The notes beneath the pieces were generated by a model. It had not been told where the DNA came from and made no database searches. It saw only the letters and a list, made by a program, of their open reading frames with translations. A stretch of 16,332 nucleotides of DNA from an uncultured Bacteroidales bacterium (GTDB lineage Bacteria; Bacteroidota; Bacteroidia; Bacteroidales; Paludibacteraceae). Of the stretch, positions 7,183 to 14,722 are shown in pieces. The stretch lies in the NCBI GenBank assembly GCA_945949375.1, contig CAMFEN010000007.1, positions 1 through 16,332 of the forward strand, in the 5' to 3' direction. The translations under genes were made by a program, and so were the position numbers. Positions within the stretch are counted from its first letter, which is position 1; each line of letters starts with the position of its first letter.

Positions 7183-8519
7183 TGTCTCGAAGGATAGAAT
7201 ATATTATAGATGAAATCATGGATCAGTATATGTATGCTGATACTACTTTTCGTCCTTGGATTATAGGATTTAGTGGCGGTAAAGATTCAACTGTACTGCT
7301 CACATTGGTGTGGCTGGCACTCAAGAAGATGAAAGAGACAAAGCTTGTCCCATTCCAATTACGTCGTCCTATCTATGTGGTATGTAATGATACACTTGTT
7401 GAAAATCCAATTATTTCAAAATATGTGGATGATGTTCTTGGACAGATAGAGAAAGCTGCGCGCGAACAAGATATGCCAATATTTGTACGCAAAACAATTC
7501 CTAGATTAGAAGATACATTTTGGGTAAATGTGATAGGAAAAGGTTATCCCGTTCCAAATACTGCTTTCCGTTGGTGTACGGAACGCATGAAAATAAAGCC
7601 TACTGCACGATTTATTATTGAGCAAGTAGATGAGTGTGGAGAGGCAATTATTCTCATCGGAACACGTAAAGCCGAAAGTGCAACGCGTGCGCGCTCCATT
7701 AAGAAGCACGAACGTCATGGTGAACGTTTGACACATCACACACTTTTGCAAAACACATGGGTGTATGCTCCTATTAAAGAATTAATGCTAGAGGAGGTGT
7801 GGTATATTATCAATACTTTTCCATCGCCATGGGGAAGTGACAACTCCACATTATTTAATATATATATGGATGCCAGTGCGGATGACTATGAATGTCCAAC
7901 GGTTGTTACGGATAAAAGTCATGGGTCGTGTGGTCAAAGTCGTTTTGGTTGTTGGATTTGTACGGTTGTAAAAGAGGACAAATCTATGCGCTCTCTTATT
8001 AAGAATGGACGAGATTGGATGCAACCACTTTATGATTTTCGTGTGCAACTGGATCAAGAGCGTAATATTATTGCCAATCGTTTACCATTTCGCCGTGATG
8101 GTCGCCCAGCTATTAATGATATGGGACCTTATGTATTTAGTTATCGTGCCTCAATGCTCAAAAGATTGCTACAAGTACAAAAGACTTTACAGGAACATGA
8201 CCCAAAAATCAAACTTATATCTGACCAAGAATTGATAGCTATTCAGGTTAACTGGTATCGCGATTTTAACTTTGGTTACTCAGTATCTGATATTTACAAT
8301 TCAATATATAAAACATCTCTCGTTATGGATGAGAATAGCAAAAACAAATTAGAAGCGGACTTGATGCGTGAAGTCTGTAAAGATAATCCAGAAGAAGGCG
8401 AACTTATAGAGCAATTACTTCTTTTACAAAAGAGTAAGTCGCTTATGAAACGCCGTCATGGACTGCCTAATGATATAGAAACTCGACTTAAAGAATTCAT
8501 AAAGAAGAAGCAGAAATGA
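7182..8519 (+). CDS. dndC: DNA phosphorothioation protein DndC (PP-loop, iron-sulfur)
   Basis: DndC is the ATP-pyrophosphatase-like, 4Fe-4S protein that, with DndD and DndE, replaces a non-bridging backbone oxygen of DNA by sulfur. The 445-residue product shows the PP-loop SGGKDST (31-37), then FRWCTERMK (129-137, with C132) as in PAPS reductase-like enzymes. A four-cysteine set follows: C238, C250, C257 and C260 (C-x11-C-x6-C-x2-C), the arrangement typical of DndC iron-sulfur binding. It is shorter than the roughly 500-540 residues common in enterobacterial DndC, mostly at the C-terminus. It starts on the stop of the preceding small gene and overlaps dndD by 4 bases. SspD and other PAPS-reductase-like proteins are alternatives, but dndD next door and the Cys set favour DndC. 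Confidence 0.93.
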   Translation: MSRRIEYIIDEIMDQYMYADTTFRPWIIGFSGGKDSTVLLTLVWLALKKMKETKLVPFQLRRPIYVVCNDTLVENPIISKYVDDVLGQIEKAAREQDMPIFVRKTIPRLEDTFWVNVIGKGYPVPNTAFRWCTERMKIKPTARFIIEQVDECGEAIILIGTRKAESATRARSIKKHERHGERLTHHTLLQNTWVYAPIKELMLEEVWYIINTFPSPWGSDNSTLFNIYMDASADDYECPTVVTDKSHGSCGQSRFGCWICTVVKEDKSMRSLIKNGRDWMQPLYDFRVQLDQERNIIANRLPFRRDGRPAINDMGPYVFSYRASMLKRLLQVQKTLQEHDPKIKLISDQELIAIQVNWYRDFNFGYSVSDIYNSIYKTSLVMDENSKNKLEADLMREVCKDNPEEGELIEQLLLLQKSKSLMKRRHGLPNDIETRLKEFIKKKQK

Positions 8520-10621
8520 TTATCAAGAGCATAGAACTTAATAATTTCCGCATCTATAATGGAGTAAATAAAATTGATCTTGCTCCTACGGAAGACCGCA
8601 ATGTCATAATCGTTAGCGGTCACAATGGATTTGGTAAAACGACATTCTTAATGTCGCTTGTCTGGTGCCTCTATGGTCGTCAAATGGATAAAGTAGATGA
8701 CTTATACAAAAAGGAGATAGATGAGAAAGGTGGATATGGTCGCTACATAGGTAATAGTTTGAACAAAGAAGCACAACGTCAAGGTAAAACACGTTTTTCT
8801 GTATCTGTTACATTTACAAATGTAGAAATTCCAGATACAACTTGTACTGAGATTACGATTATTCGTTCTTACGATAGTGCAACAAGTACAGATGATGAAT
8901 TGCAGATTCTTATTGATGGTAGAGAGAGTGATTTATTTAGCGATCGCCAAGAAGAGGAGTTTTTTATCCGCGACTATATTCTTCCAATAGAAATTGCTAA
9001 ATTCTTTTTCTTTGATGCAGAAAAGATAGTATCTTTTGCAGAAATTAACACACCGGAGCAACGTCGTGAGTTAAGTAAGGCATATTCTCAAGTTTTGGGT
9101 ATTCAAAAATACGATACTCTCAAAAAAGAGTTAGAACGTTTGAAAGATGAATATCGTAAAGATGCTGCTAAACCAGAAGATAAGAAGAACTTTATAGACA
9201 TTACAGCTGAGATTGAAAAAGCAGAAGGTGAAATAGAAACTATAGATCAACAAATTAAAGACGCAAAAGAAGAACAAGTACAATTGCGTTATGATTTTAA
9301 CCAATTGCATGAAAAACTTATTCGTGAAGGCGATTTGATGAGCATTGATCGTTTGCATGCATTAGAAAGTGAACGTGATGCACAACGACAGAAACTAGAT
9401 GAAGCCCAAGATGGTTTGAAAGATTTGTATAATTACATTCCATTTGGTCTTGCTGGTAATATTGTATCTGATGTAGCAGAACAATTGAAACAAGAAAAAG
9501 CTTTCAAACAGAATAAGTTACAATTAGAAGGAGTAGAAGAAAAAACAGATACTATTATCAATGAATTAGATCAAGCCCGAACTAATTATCAAGGACTTAT
9601 TGATGTTAAAGTTCGTGATTTTTACGAAAAAGAGGTGAAAAGGCTTATTCTAAAACATTTCTATAGTGAATTTGATGCTACACAATTTGACGGATTCCAA
9701 ACACTGCATGATTATACTGATATACAAAATGCTGCTTTTCTAGAGTTAGTAGCTAAGGTCAAAGAGAGCAAAACTGCTTTTGAAGGATTGTCGCATAGAT
9801 ATTCTATGGCGAAGGCAGAATTGTACAAAATTGAAAAAGAAATTCGTGAGGCAGAAAAGAATGCGGAAAGTGAATATATCCAGGGACTTCGTAAACAGAA
9901 AGACGATTTAAGTAGACAAATTGACGATATTTCACAAGAAATTGGACGTTTTGAAGGACGTATAGATCAATTAAAAGAAAAAATAAAGGCTGATAAACAA
10001 CGCAAAGAAATACTATCAAAAAAAATAGATGTTGCGCAGAAAAATAAAGCCGTTGATGATGAGGCATCGCGTCTAATTCATACCATACAGAACTTCCTTA
10101 TACGTTTTAAAGATGAAAAAAAGAAAGCTTTGGAGCATAAGTTAGAGGAAAAACTAAAATCCTTTATGCATAAGTCGAATTTTGTGCATAAGGTTAGGGT
10201 GGATATTCAAGGTAACGGAGAAGATGTTGACATTAATCTATATGATGTCCATGATAAAAAAATAGATAAAGGCAATTTATCTATGGGAGAAAAGCAATTA
10301 TTTGCTTCTGCATTATTGAGTGCATTGGTAGAAGAAACGCAGTTGGAATTCCCAGTGTTTATTGATAGTCCAATGCAAAAATTAGATCCAAGTCATAGTA
10401 AAAATATCCTAACGAAGTTCTATCCAACGGTGTCTAAGCAAGTGGTATTTTTCCCATTGCTATTAAAAGAGTTAACCGAGGATGAATATACTTTGATTGA
10501 GAGTATTACAAGCAAAACTTATTTGATTCATAATGAGAAGGATGGATCACGTTTTATAGAAGTAAATCCATCTGAATTATTTGAAACATACAAACATACA
10601 GGTAAGAAGTATGATTATTAA
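8516..10621 (+). CDS. dndD: DNA phosphorothioation protein DndD (SMC/Rad50-like ATPase)
   Basis: DndD is an SMC-like ATPase thought to power or gate DNA access during phosphorothioation. The 701-residue product has a Walker A motif GHNGFGKTT (35-43) after the ELNNFRIYNG opening usual for Rad50/SbcC-like ATPases. Next comes FFFDAEKI near 161-170, characteristic of DndD. A long glutamate/lysine-rich coiled-coil centre follows (about 190-545), then the ABC signature LSMGEKQ (about 588-594) and Walker B FPVFIDSP (about 612-619). No CxxC zinc hook is visible, so it is not Rad50. It overlaps dndC by 4 bases (ATGA) and the next gene by 11 bases, so the three are one translational unit. Composition is AT-rich throughout. 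Intact. Confidence 0.93.
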   Translation: MIIKSIELNNFRIYNGVNKIDLAPTEDRNVIIVSGHNGFGKTTFLMSLVWCLYGRQMDKVDDLYKKEIDEKGGYGRYIGNSLNKEAQRQGKTRFSVSVTFTNVEIPDTTCTEITIIRSYDSATSTDDELQILIDGRESDLFSDRQEEEFFIRDYILPIEIAKFFFFDAEKIVSFAEINTPEQRRELSKAYSQVLGIQKYDTLKKELERLKDEYRKDAAKPEDKKNFIDITAEIEKAEGEIETIDQQIKDAKEEQVQLRYDFNQLHEKLIREGDLMSIDRLHALESERDAQRQKLDEAQDGLKDLYNYIPFGLAGNIVSDVAEQLKQEKAFKQNKLQLEGVEEKTDTIINELDQARTNYQGLIDVKVRDFYEKEVKRLILKHFYSEFDATQFDGFQTLHDYTDIQNAAFLELVAKVKESKTAFEGLSHRYSMAKAELYKIEKEIREAEKNAESEYIQGLRKQKDDLSRQIDDISQEIGRFEGRIDQLKEKIKADKQRKEILSKKIDVAQKNKAVDDEASRLIHTIQNFLIRFKDEKKKALEHKLEEKLKSFMHKSNFVHKVRVDIQGNGEDVDINLYDVHDKKIDKGNLSMGEKQLFASALLSALVEETQLEFPVFIDSPMQKLDPSHSKNILTKFYPTVSKQVVFFPLLLKELTEDEYTLIESITSKTYLIHNEKDGSRFIEVNPSELFETYKHTGKKYDY

Positions 10622-12188
10622 TATTAAAACATCCAAGGCGAATCAAGAAGTCGTTTCTATTTTAACGCAGAAATTGCCTGGTAATCAAAAGGAAAATATT
10701 ATTGCACGTATTGCCTTAGGGTACTCATTGTCATTAGGTAAGCGTTTTACACAAGCAGAGTTTAATGTTTATGACTCTCAGGGTAAAGAATATAAGGATA
10801 GTATTTTATTCGATGCCGCAAACAAGGACTATTACGTTGCACTAATTTGTCAGGCATATGGCATCAATAAAAATAATGACTTACTTCCAAAGTATGTAAA
10901 ATTACATGTGGATCATGGATTAGAGCAGATTTATTATTTGTTTACCAATCGTCCACAATATACCTTCTTTGATTTTCTAGTAGAGAATTTGAGTAAGGGT
11001 ATTGATGCCATTGAAGATGCTCCTGTTTCTTTAGATGCTGCTAAGAATCAAAATCAGCATATAAATAAATCTACATTTACAGGACCTATCAATATTAAGA
11101 TCGGTTATAATCCTAATACACAAGAACCTATAGAATTTTGCTTTAATAATACAAAATTATATAACAATCAGCATATTGCTGTTGCTGGTAAATCAGGATC
11201 TGGAAAATCACAATTTGCATTGGAGTTTCTGCGTCAGCTGACAATCAAGACGCAAGGACAAGTTAATTTCTTGTTCTTAGACTTCAAAGGTATCTCTAAA
11301 GACGACAGAGAAAAGATGTCAGAGTTTTTTGAGGTAACTAAGACTACATGCATTAATGCTCCAGATAGCCCATTCCCATTAAATCCAATTTCTTTTATTG
11401 ATAATATAAACAAAACTAATAAGTTAGTAGGTGTCAATAAATTTGTGGATATTGTTTCTAAGTACTCTAATCTGGGAAAGGTACAACAACAAACATTAAA
11501 GGATGCTGTATTAGAAGCTTTTAATCGCCAAACAAGTGGTGATTATCCATCTTTGAAAGAAGTTTATGATATTATTTCGGAGCAAGAAAGAAAGCCAGAT
11601 TCATTAACAGAGATAATGAGTCGTTTGACAGAATATCAGTTGTTTGAGTCAAAAATAAACAACCCAAGTACTTTTTTGAATAACAACTACTATCTATCTT
11701 TGTCTGGAGAATTGGATAGTACTGTTCGCTTTACTTCTGTATTCTTGATAATTAATTATATCTTCAATGTATTCTCAAACATGGGTAGTACTGATGTGAA
11801 TGGAGATTATCGAGAAATGCGTTATGTATTGATGATTGATGAAGCACATGATCTTTTTAGGGAAAAGAAATCCTTAGAGATACTTGAAGTTATTTTGCGT
11901 AAAATGCGTTCTTATGGCGTTTCTGTATTTTTACTTTCACAAGGTATCGCAGAATACAATACTGCTAATTTTGATTTCTCTCAAGAGTGCGAAACTGCAT
12001 TCTTATTGCCAATCAATGATATGGCAAATGTGAAGGCAATAAATAAGTTCTTAGGACTTACACAAAAAGATGGCACAACGGCTTTGCGCAATCTGGAAAA
12101 ACTAACAAATGGTCGTGCGGTTTCTAATATGAAGGAATATCCACGAACTGCAGTTTTTGATGTTGTACAATACTATAAAGAAAAATAA
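10611..12188 (+). CDS. dndE: DndE domain fused to FtsK/HerA-type ATPase
   Basis: I chose the ATG at 10611 (525 residues) over a TTG at 10581. It overlaps the dndD end by 11 bases. Residues 1 to about 112 match the DndE pattern: a lysine-rich start, then the IARIALGYSLSLG helix, VYDSQGKEY, YYVALICQAYG, and a closing VKLHVDHGLEQIYYL. DndE binds nicked double-stranded DNA and is essential for sulfur insertion; it is normally a free protein of about 110-120 residues. Here a P-loop ATPase follows: Walker A GKSGSGKS (193-200), FLDFKG (222-227) as in FtsK/HerA/VirB4-type motors, Walker B VLMIDEAHDLF (406-416) and LLSQGIAEYN (441-450). It could supply DNA translocation. The ATPase call is sure; the DndE part is by pattern and position. 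Confidence 0.85.
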   Translation: MIINIKTSKANQEVVSILTQKLPGNQKENIIARIALGYSLSLGKRFTQAEFNVYDSQGKEYKDSILFDAANKDYYVALICQAYGINKNNDLLPKYVKLHVDHGLEQIYYLFTNRPQYTFFDFLVENLSKGIDAIEDAPVSLDAAKNQNQHINKSTFTGPINIKIGYNPNTQEPIEFCFNNTKLYNNQHIAVAGKSGSGKSQFALEFLRQLTIKTQGQVNFLFLDFKGISKDDREKMSEFFEVTKTTCINAPDSPFPLNPISFIDNINKTNKLVGVNKFVDIVSKYSNLGKVQQQTLKDAVLEAFNRQTSGDYPSLKEVYDIISEQERKPDSLTEIMSRLTEYQLFESKINNPSTFLNNNYYLSLSGELDSTVRFTSVFLIINYIFNVFSNMGSTDVNGDYREMRYVLMIDEAHDLFREKKSLEILEVILRKMRSYGVSVFLLSQGIAEYNTANFDFSQECETAFLLPINDMANVKAINKFLGLTQKDGTTALRNLEKLTNGRAVSNMKEYPRTAVFDVVQYYKEK

Positions 12189-12189
12189 T

Positions 12190-13278
12190 ATGAATGAGAC
12201 ATTTGTAAATATTCCTCTAGAAGATTTGTGTTTAGATTTATATAATCCTCGTCTTCCAAAATCTAAACAAGGTAAGGATGAAAACACAATCATAGAATAT
12301 CTCTTGTTGGAAGCATCTACATTAGAACTCATGGAGTCCATTGGCGAAAATGACTTCTTTGTGGGTGAGATGCTTCTCGTTATCCCAAATGGGCAAGGAA
12401 AATATATTGTAGTGGAAGGTAATCGACGATTAACTGCTGTAAAGTTGCTAAATGATCCTACTTTGGCAAAAGTTAAAAAGGTTGCAACTAAAGAGGTTGC
12501 AGAAGCAGCAAAATATAAACCAGTAGAATTGCCATGTCTATTGTTTTCTAGTCGTGAAGATATACAAAAATTCATAGGTTTTGTGCATATTACAGGTAAA
12601 AAATCTTGGCGTATGCTAGAAAAAGCCCGATATCTGCACGATATTAGGAATGGAGAAGCTTATGTAGGTATGCCTCTTTCGAACGCTTGCAAAGAAATCG
12701 CAAGGATGATTGGAAGTAAGGCTCCTTATGTGAAGAAGATGTTAATTAGTTATCAACTATATGAAATTATTGAAGACGAAAAGTTTTATCAGATAGAGGA
12801 TTTGTCTGATTCTACATTCTTCTTGAATTATTTTTCAGATGGATTGCAAAAAGAACATATAAGAGCATATTTGAATGTTGATTTATATTCAGAAACTCCG
12901 TTAGCGAATCTACATACAGAGCACCTAAAAGAACTCATTTTTTGGTGGTTTAAGAAAACAGAGGGGGTGTCACGTGTGATCGGAGATAGCGAAGGAATGA
13001 AAATGTTGAATGAGGTTCTTGGAAATGAAATAGCATTAAAAGCTTTTAAAGATGGTGTCACAATATATGCAGCATATGAATTGACAAACGATATCGATTT
13101 GCAATTTGAAAATAAGGTTAAAGAAGCATTATCTGCAATTGAACAAGCGGATAGGTTATCCAATCGAGCTAAACAATTCTATAAAGAATTAACAGAGAAT
13201 CTGAAGACCATCTCACAAATAGCATACAAGATAAATGGATTTAAAAACCAAAGAGAAGCCAGCCAAGATGGATTTTAA
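12190..13278 (+). CDS. ParB/Srx-fold protein with EGNRR motif, candidate reader or regulator
   Basis: A 362-residue soluble protein. The start is ATG 12190, one base after the preceding stop; a TTG frame reaching 12157 would overlap needlessly. The N-terminal 120 residues follow the ParB/sulfiredoxin plan: IPLEDLCLDLYNPR (8-21) and the nucleotide-binding-type box VVEGNRRLTAVKLL (74-87), where classical ParB has GERR. Residues about 163-192 look like a helix-turn-helix (LSNACKEIARMIG then PYVKKMLISYQLYE). The rest is helical and unrecognised. Related folds serve the phosphorothioate world: DndB has a DGQHR motif and SspE a DUF262 with a comparable box. This protein may therefore take the place of DndB (regulator) or of a PT-sensing NTPase; that is inference. 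The downstream gene overlaps its end by 11 bases. Confidence 0.75.
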   Translation: MNETFVNIPLEDLCLDLYNPRLPKSKQGKDENTIIEYLLLEASTLELMESIGENDFFVGEMLLVIPNGQGKYIVVEGNRRLTAVKLLNDPTLAKVKKVATKEVAEAAKYKPVELPCLLFSSREDIQKFIGFVHITGKKSWRMLEKARYLHDIRNGEAYVGMPLSNACKEIARMIGSKAPYVKKMLISYQLYEIIEDEKFYQIEDLSDSTFFLNYFSDGLQKEHIRAYLNVDLYSETPLANLHTEHLKELIFWWFKKTEGVSRVIGDSEGMKMLNEVLGNEIALKAFKDGVTIYAAYELTNDIDLQFENKVKEALSAIEQADRLSNRAKQFYKELTENLKTISQIAYKINGFKNQREASQDGF

Positions 13279-14212
13279 TGAAAAATATAACCAATGCATA
13301 AAGGCGTTTACAAGCATTGATGACCCAAAAAATCTCGAGAAGGATATAAATGGATATGTGGATTTCTTGGAGATAATGACTGTGTTCGCAGGGGAAGATG
13401 GTGTGTCTTATGGGGATATACTTGATCATTTTTACGGAATGCAAAGTGACGAACAAACAGCAGAAACAAATGATCGCAATGAAACATATGTTAATCGTGT
13501 ATTTGTGTTGTTTGAAGAACGAATGTTACTATTTGGTGAGTCATATCCATTTTTGATAACAGAAGAAAAGGTCGTAAAACTTCGAGAGAATTTATCGAAT
13601 TCAAAGAAGTTGTATATATTCTTATTACTATCTTCCTCTCTTAATATTTTCAGACCGTTCCAATCAGAATTAACTGCAGACTTTGAGGATGTTTGCTTAG
13701 AAACAATGAAATCTTTTTTGCCTAATGCAATTGTAAAAGCCTTTGGAGAGCATTCGGAATATCAAGGTACTGCTCGTGAAAAGATCAAAGCACTTGCAGA
13801 TGATATTGGTCTGCCGATAGATACGTATGAAATATCTCAAATTGGGGAACGAAACGTTCAAGAAAGAGGTTTAGATATTGTAGCTTGGATTCCTCATAAA
13901 GATAATTGTACCAATCTATTAGTATTCTTGTGTCAATGTGGATGTGGTAAAAATTTCGAATCAAAACAACACGATACACGTAGATTTGAGAATTACTATC
14001 TTTTCTACAAGACGAAACCTCAACATACTTTATTTATTCCTTATTCTCTAATTAATCCTAACGAAAGGAAGTTTTATCACTCTGATTATGTCGAAAAAGA
14101 TTATCTGATTTTTGAAAGAAAAAGAATATTAGGACTTTTAGAAGAAGCAGGTGATGCCATTTTCAATAATTTGAAAACAAAGCCTTTAGTAGAAAAGTGC
14201 ATTACCAACTAA
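13268..14212 (+). CDS. Putative PD-(D/E)XK-like nuclease, last gene of the dnd operon
   Basis: A protein of 314 residues from the ATG at 13268 (11-base overlap with the parB-like gene); an alternative start at 13235 would give 325 and a 44-base overlap. The N-terminal 190 residues are helical and unrecognised. Then comes a strand with an acidic residue, ERGLDIVAW (D at about 203), and a second strand ending LLVFLCQCGCGKNFESK (about 217-233). The D-...-Q-C-x-x-G-x-N-[WF]-x-x-K pattern is one I associate with degenerate restriction-endonuclease-like folds, in which Q replaces the usual D/E. Three cysteines in CQCGC are odd and might bind metal. Position at the end of the phosphorothioation operon suits a restriction effector. 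The nuclease call is inference; confidence that the gene is real is high. Confidence 0.6.
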   Translation: MDFNEKYNQCIKAFTSIDDPKNLEKDINGYVDFLEIMTVFAGEDGVSYGDILDHFYGMQSDEQTAETNDRNETYVNRVFVLFEERMLLFGESYPFLITEEKVVKLRENLSNSKKLYIFLLLSSSLNIFRPFQSELTADFEDVCLETMKSFLPNAIVKAFGEHSEYQGTAREKIKALADDIGLPIDTYEISQIGERNVQERGLDIVAWIPHKDNCTNLLVFLCQCGCGKNFESKQHDTRRFENYYLFYKTKPQHTLFIPYSLINPNERKFYHSDYVEKDYLIFERKRILGLLEEAGDAIFNNLKTKPLVEKCITN

Positions 14213-14273
14213 CAATGTTAGTTACCGAGAAATCCTCGGCTACTGACATGAATTGAAAATACTGACATCACAT

Positions 14274-14288
14274 GTGCAAAATTTGCAC
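14274..14288. promoter_or_regulatory. 15-bp palindrome (possible operator) before orphan gene
   Basis: GTGCAAA (14274-14280), one central A, TTTGCAC (14282-14288): a perfect dyad 21 bases before the ATG at 14310. Size and symmetry fit the binding site of a dimeric helix-turn-helix regulator. No T-run follows, so a terminator is unlikely. Confidence 0.45.
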
Positions 14289-14309
14289 TTATGATATAGA
14301 AAAATAGAA

Positions 14310-14591
14310 ATGGCACAAGAAGACACAAAAATACAGGCAATTTTTGAGTACGAGGGCGTAAACTATAAATATACTTGTCCATATAACCAATTGGATAGAA
14401 ATTATGACGATGAAAACTACGCATACTTTCTCAAGAATATACCAAATACTGAATGTGGATTATTTGAAATAAATATACAAAAGGACAAGGAAACAGAGTT
14501 AATGATTGAAAACGGATATGTTGCTATATATTCTGCTCCAGAACAAGCCGCTCCCGATACAATCATATATGCATCAATAGCATTTGTATAA
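14310..14591 (+). CDS. Small orphan protein of unknown function
   Basis: A 93-residue acidic soluble protein that I do not recognise. It has two short strand-like stretches (IQAIFEYEGVNYKYTCPYN at 8-26; NGYVAIYSAP at 68-77), a central acidic segment around DRNYDDENYAYF (29-40), and a C-terminus of hydrophobic strand type (TIIYASIAFV). This pattern suggests a compact beta-rich fold. There is no signal peptide or membrane helix. It stands apart from the dnd operon (97-base gap before, 131-base gap after) with a palindrome just upstream, so it may be a separate unit. A role as antitoxin, inhibitor or immunity partner to a neighbour such as Fic would be a guess with nothing specific behind it. 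Codon use is AT-rich, like the dnd genes. Confidence 0.6.
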   Translation: MAQEDTKIQAIFEYEGVNYKYTCPYNQLDRNYDDENYAYFLKNIPNTECGLFEINIQKDKETELMIENGYVAIYSAPEQAAPDTIIYASIAFV

Positions 14592-14619
14592 ATAATTTGG
14601 CACGAAAGAAATTCAGTTA

Positions 14620-14674
14620 GTGTAAAAAATGCACATACTGACAAAACAAAACCCACTTATCGCAAAAAATGCGA
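14620..14674. promoter_or_regulatory. Pair of 15-bp dyads upstream of the fic gene
   Basis: GTGTA-AAAAA-TGCAC (14620-14634, one mismatch) and TCGCA-AAAAA-TGCGA (14660-14674, perfect) have the same arm length, the same A5 centre and a 40-base centre-to-centre distance, near four helical turns. Both lie 49-103 bases before the fic start. They resemble the single dyad before the preceding gene and may be operators; the Fic protein itself carries a C-terminal winged helix. Confidence 0.45.
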
Positions 14675-14685
14675 CAATTGAACCC

Positions 14686-14703
14686 CAAAAAGTAACGGAT
14701 AAA
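14686..14703 (+). repeat. 18-bp direct repeat, copy 1 (upstream of fic)
   Basis: CAAAAAGTAACGGATAAA here is repeated exactly at 15473-15490 inside fic, where it encodes the KVTDK linker. This non-coding copy ends 19 bases before the fic ATG. It may be the relic of an older or duplicated fic end. Confidence 0.8.
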
Positions 14704-14722
14704 CAACATACAATAAACCACA

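Larger units (their letters stand above)
14241..14643 (+). repeat. Dispersed TACTGACA octamer, three copies
   Basis: TACTGACA stands at 14241-14248, 14260-14267 and 14636-14643: two copies 19 bases apart before the small orphan gene and one before the fic gene, always in the same direction. Each group lies next to a 15-bp dyad. A shared regulator or a duplicated intergenic segment would explain the pattern; chance is possible for an octamer. Confidence 0.5.

Noticed and set aside
14225..14239. Short hairpin CCGAG-CTCGG after the nuclease-like gene, as an operon terminator
   Set aside because: The stem is only 5 bp and no T-run follows, so it is too weak to call; the operon end is therefore not defined.
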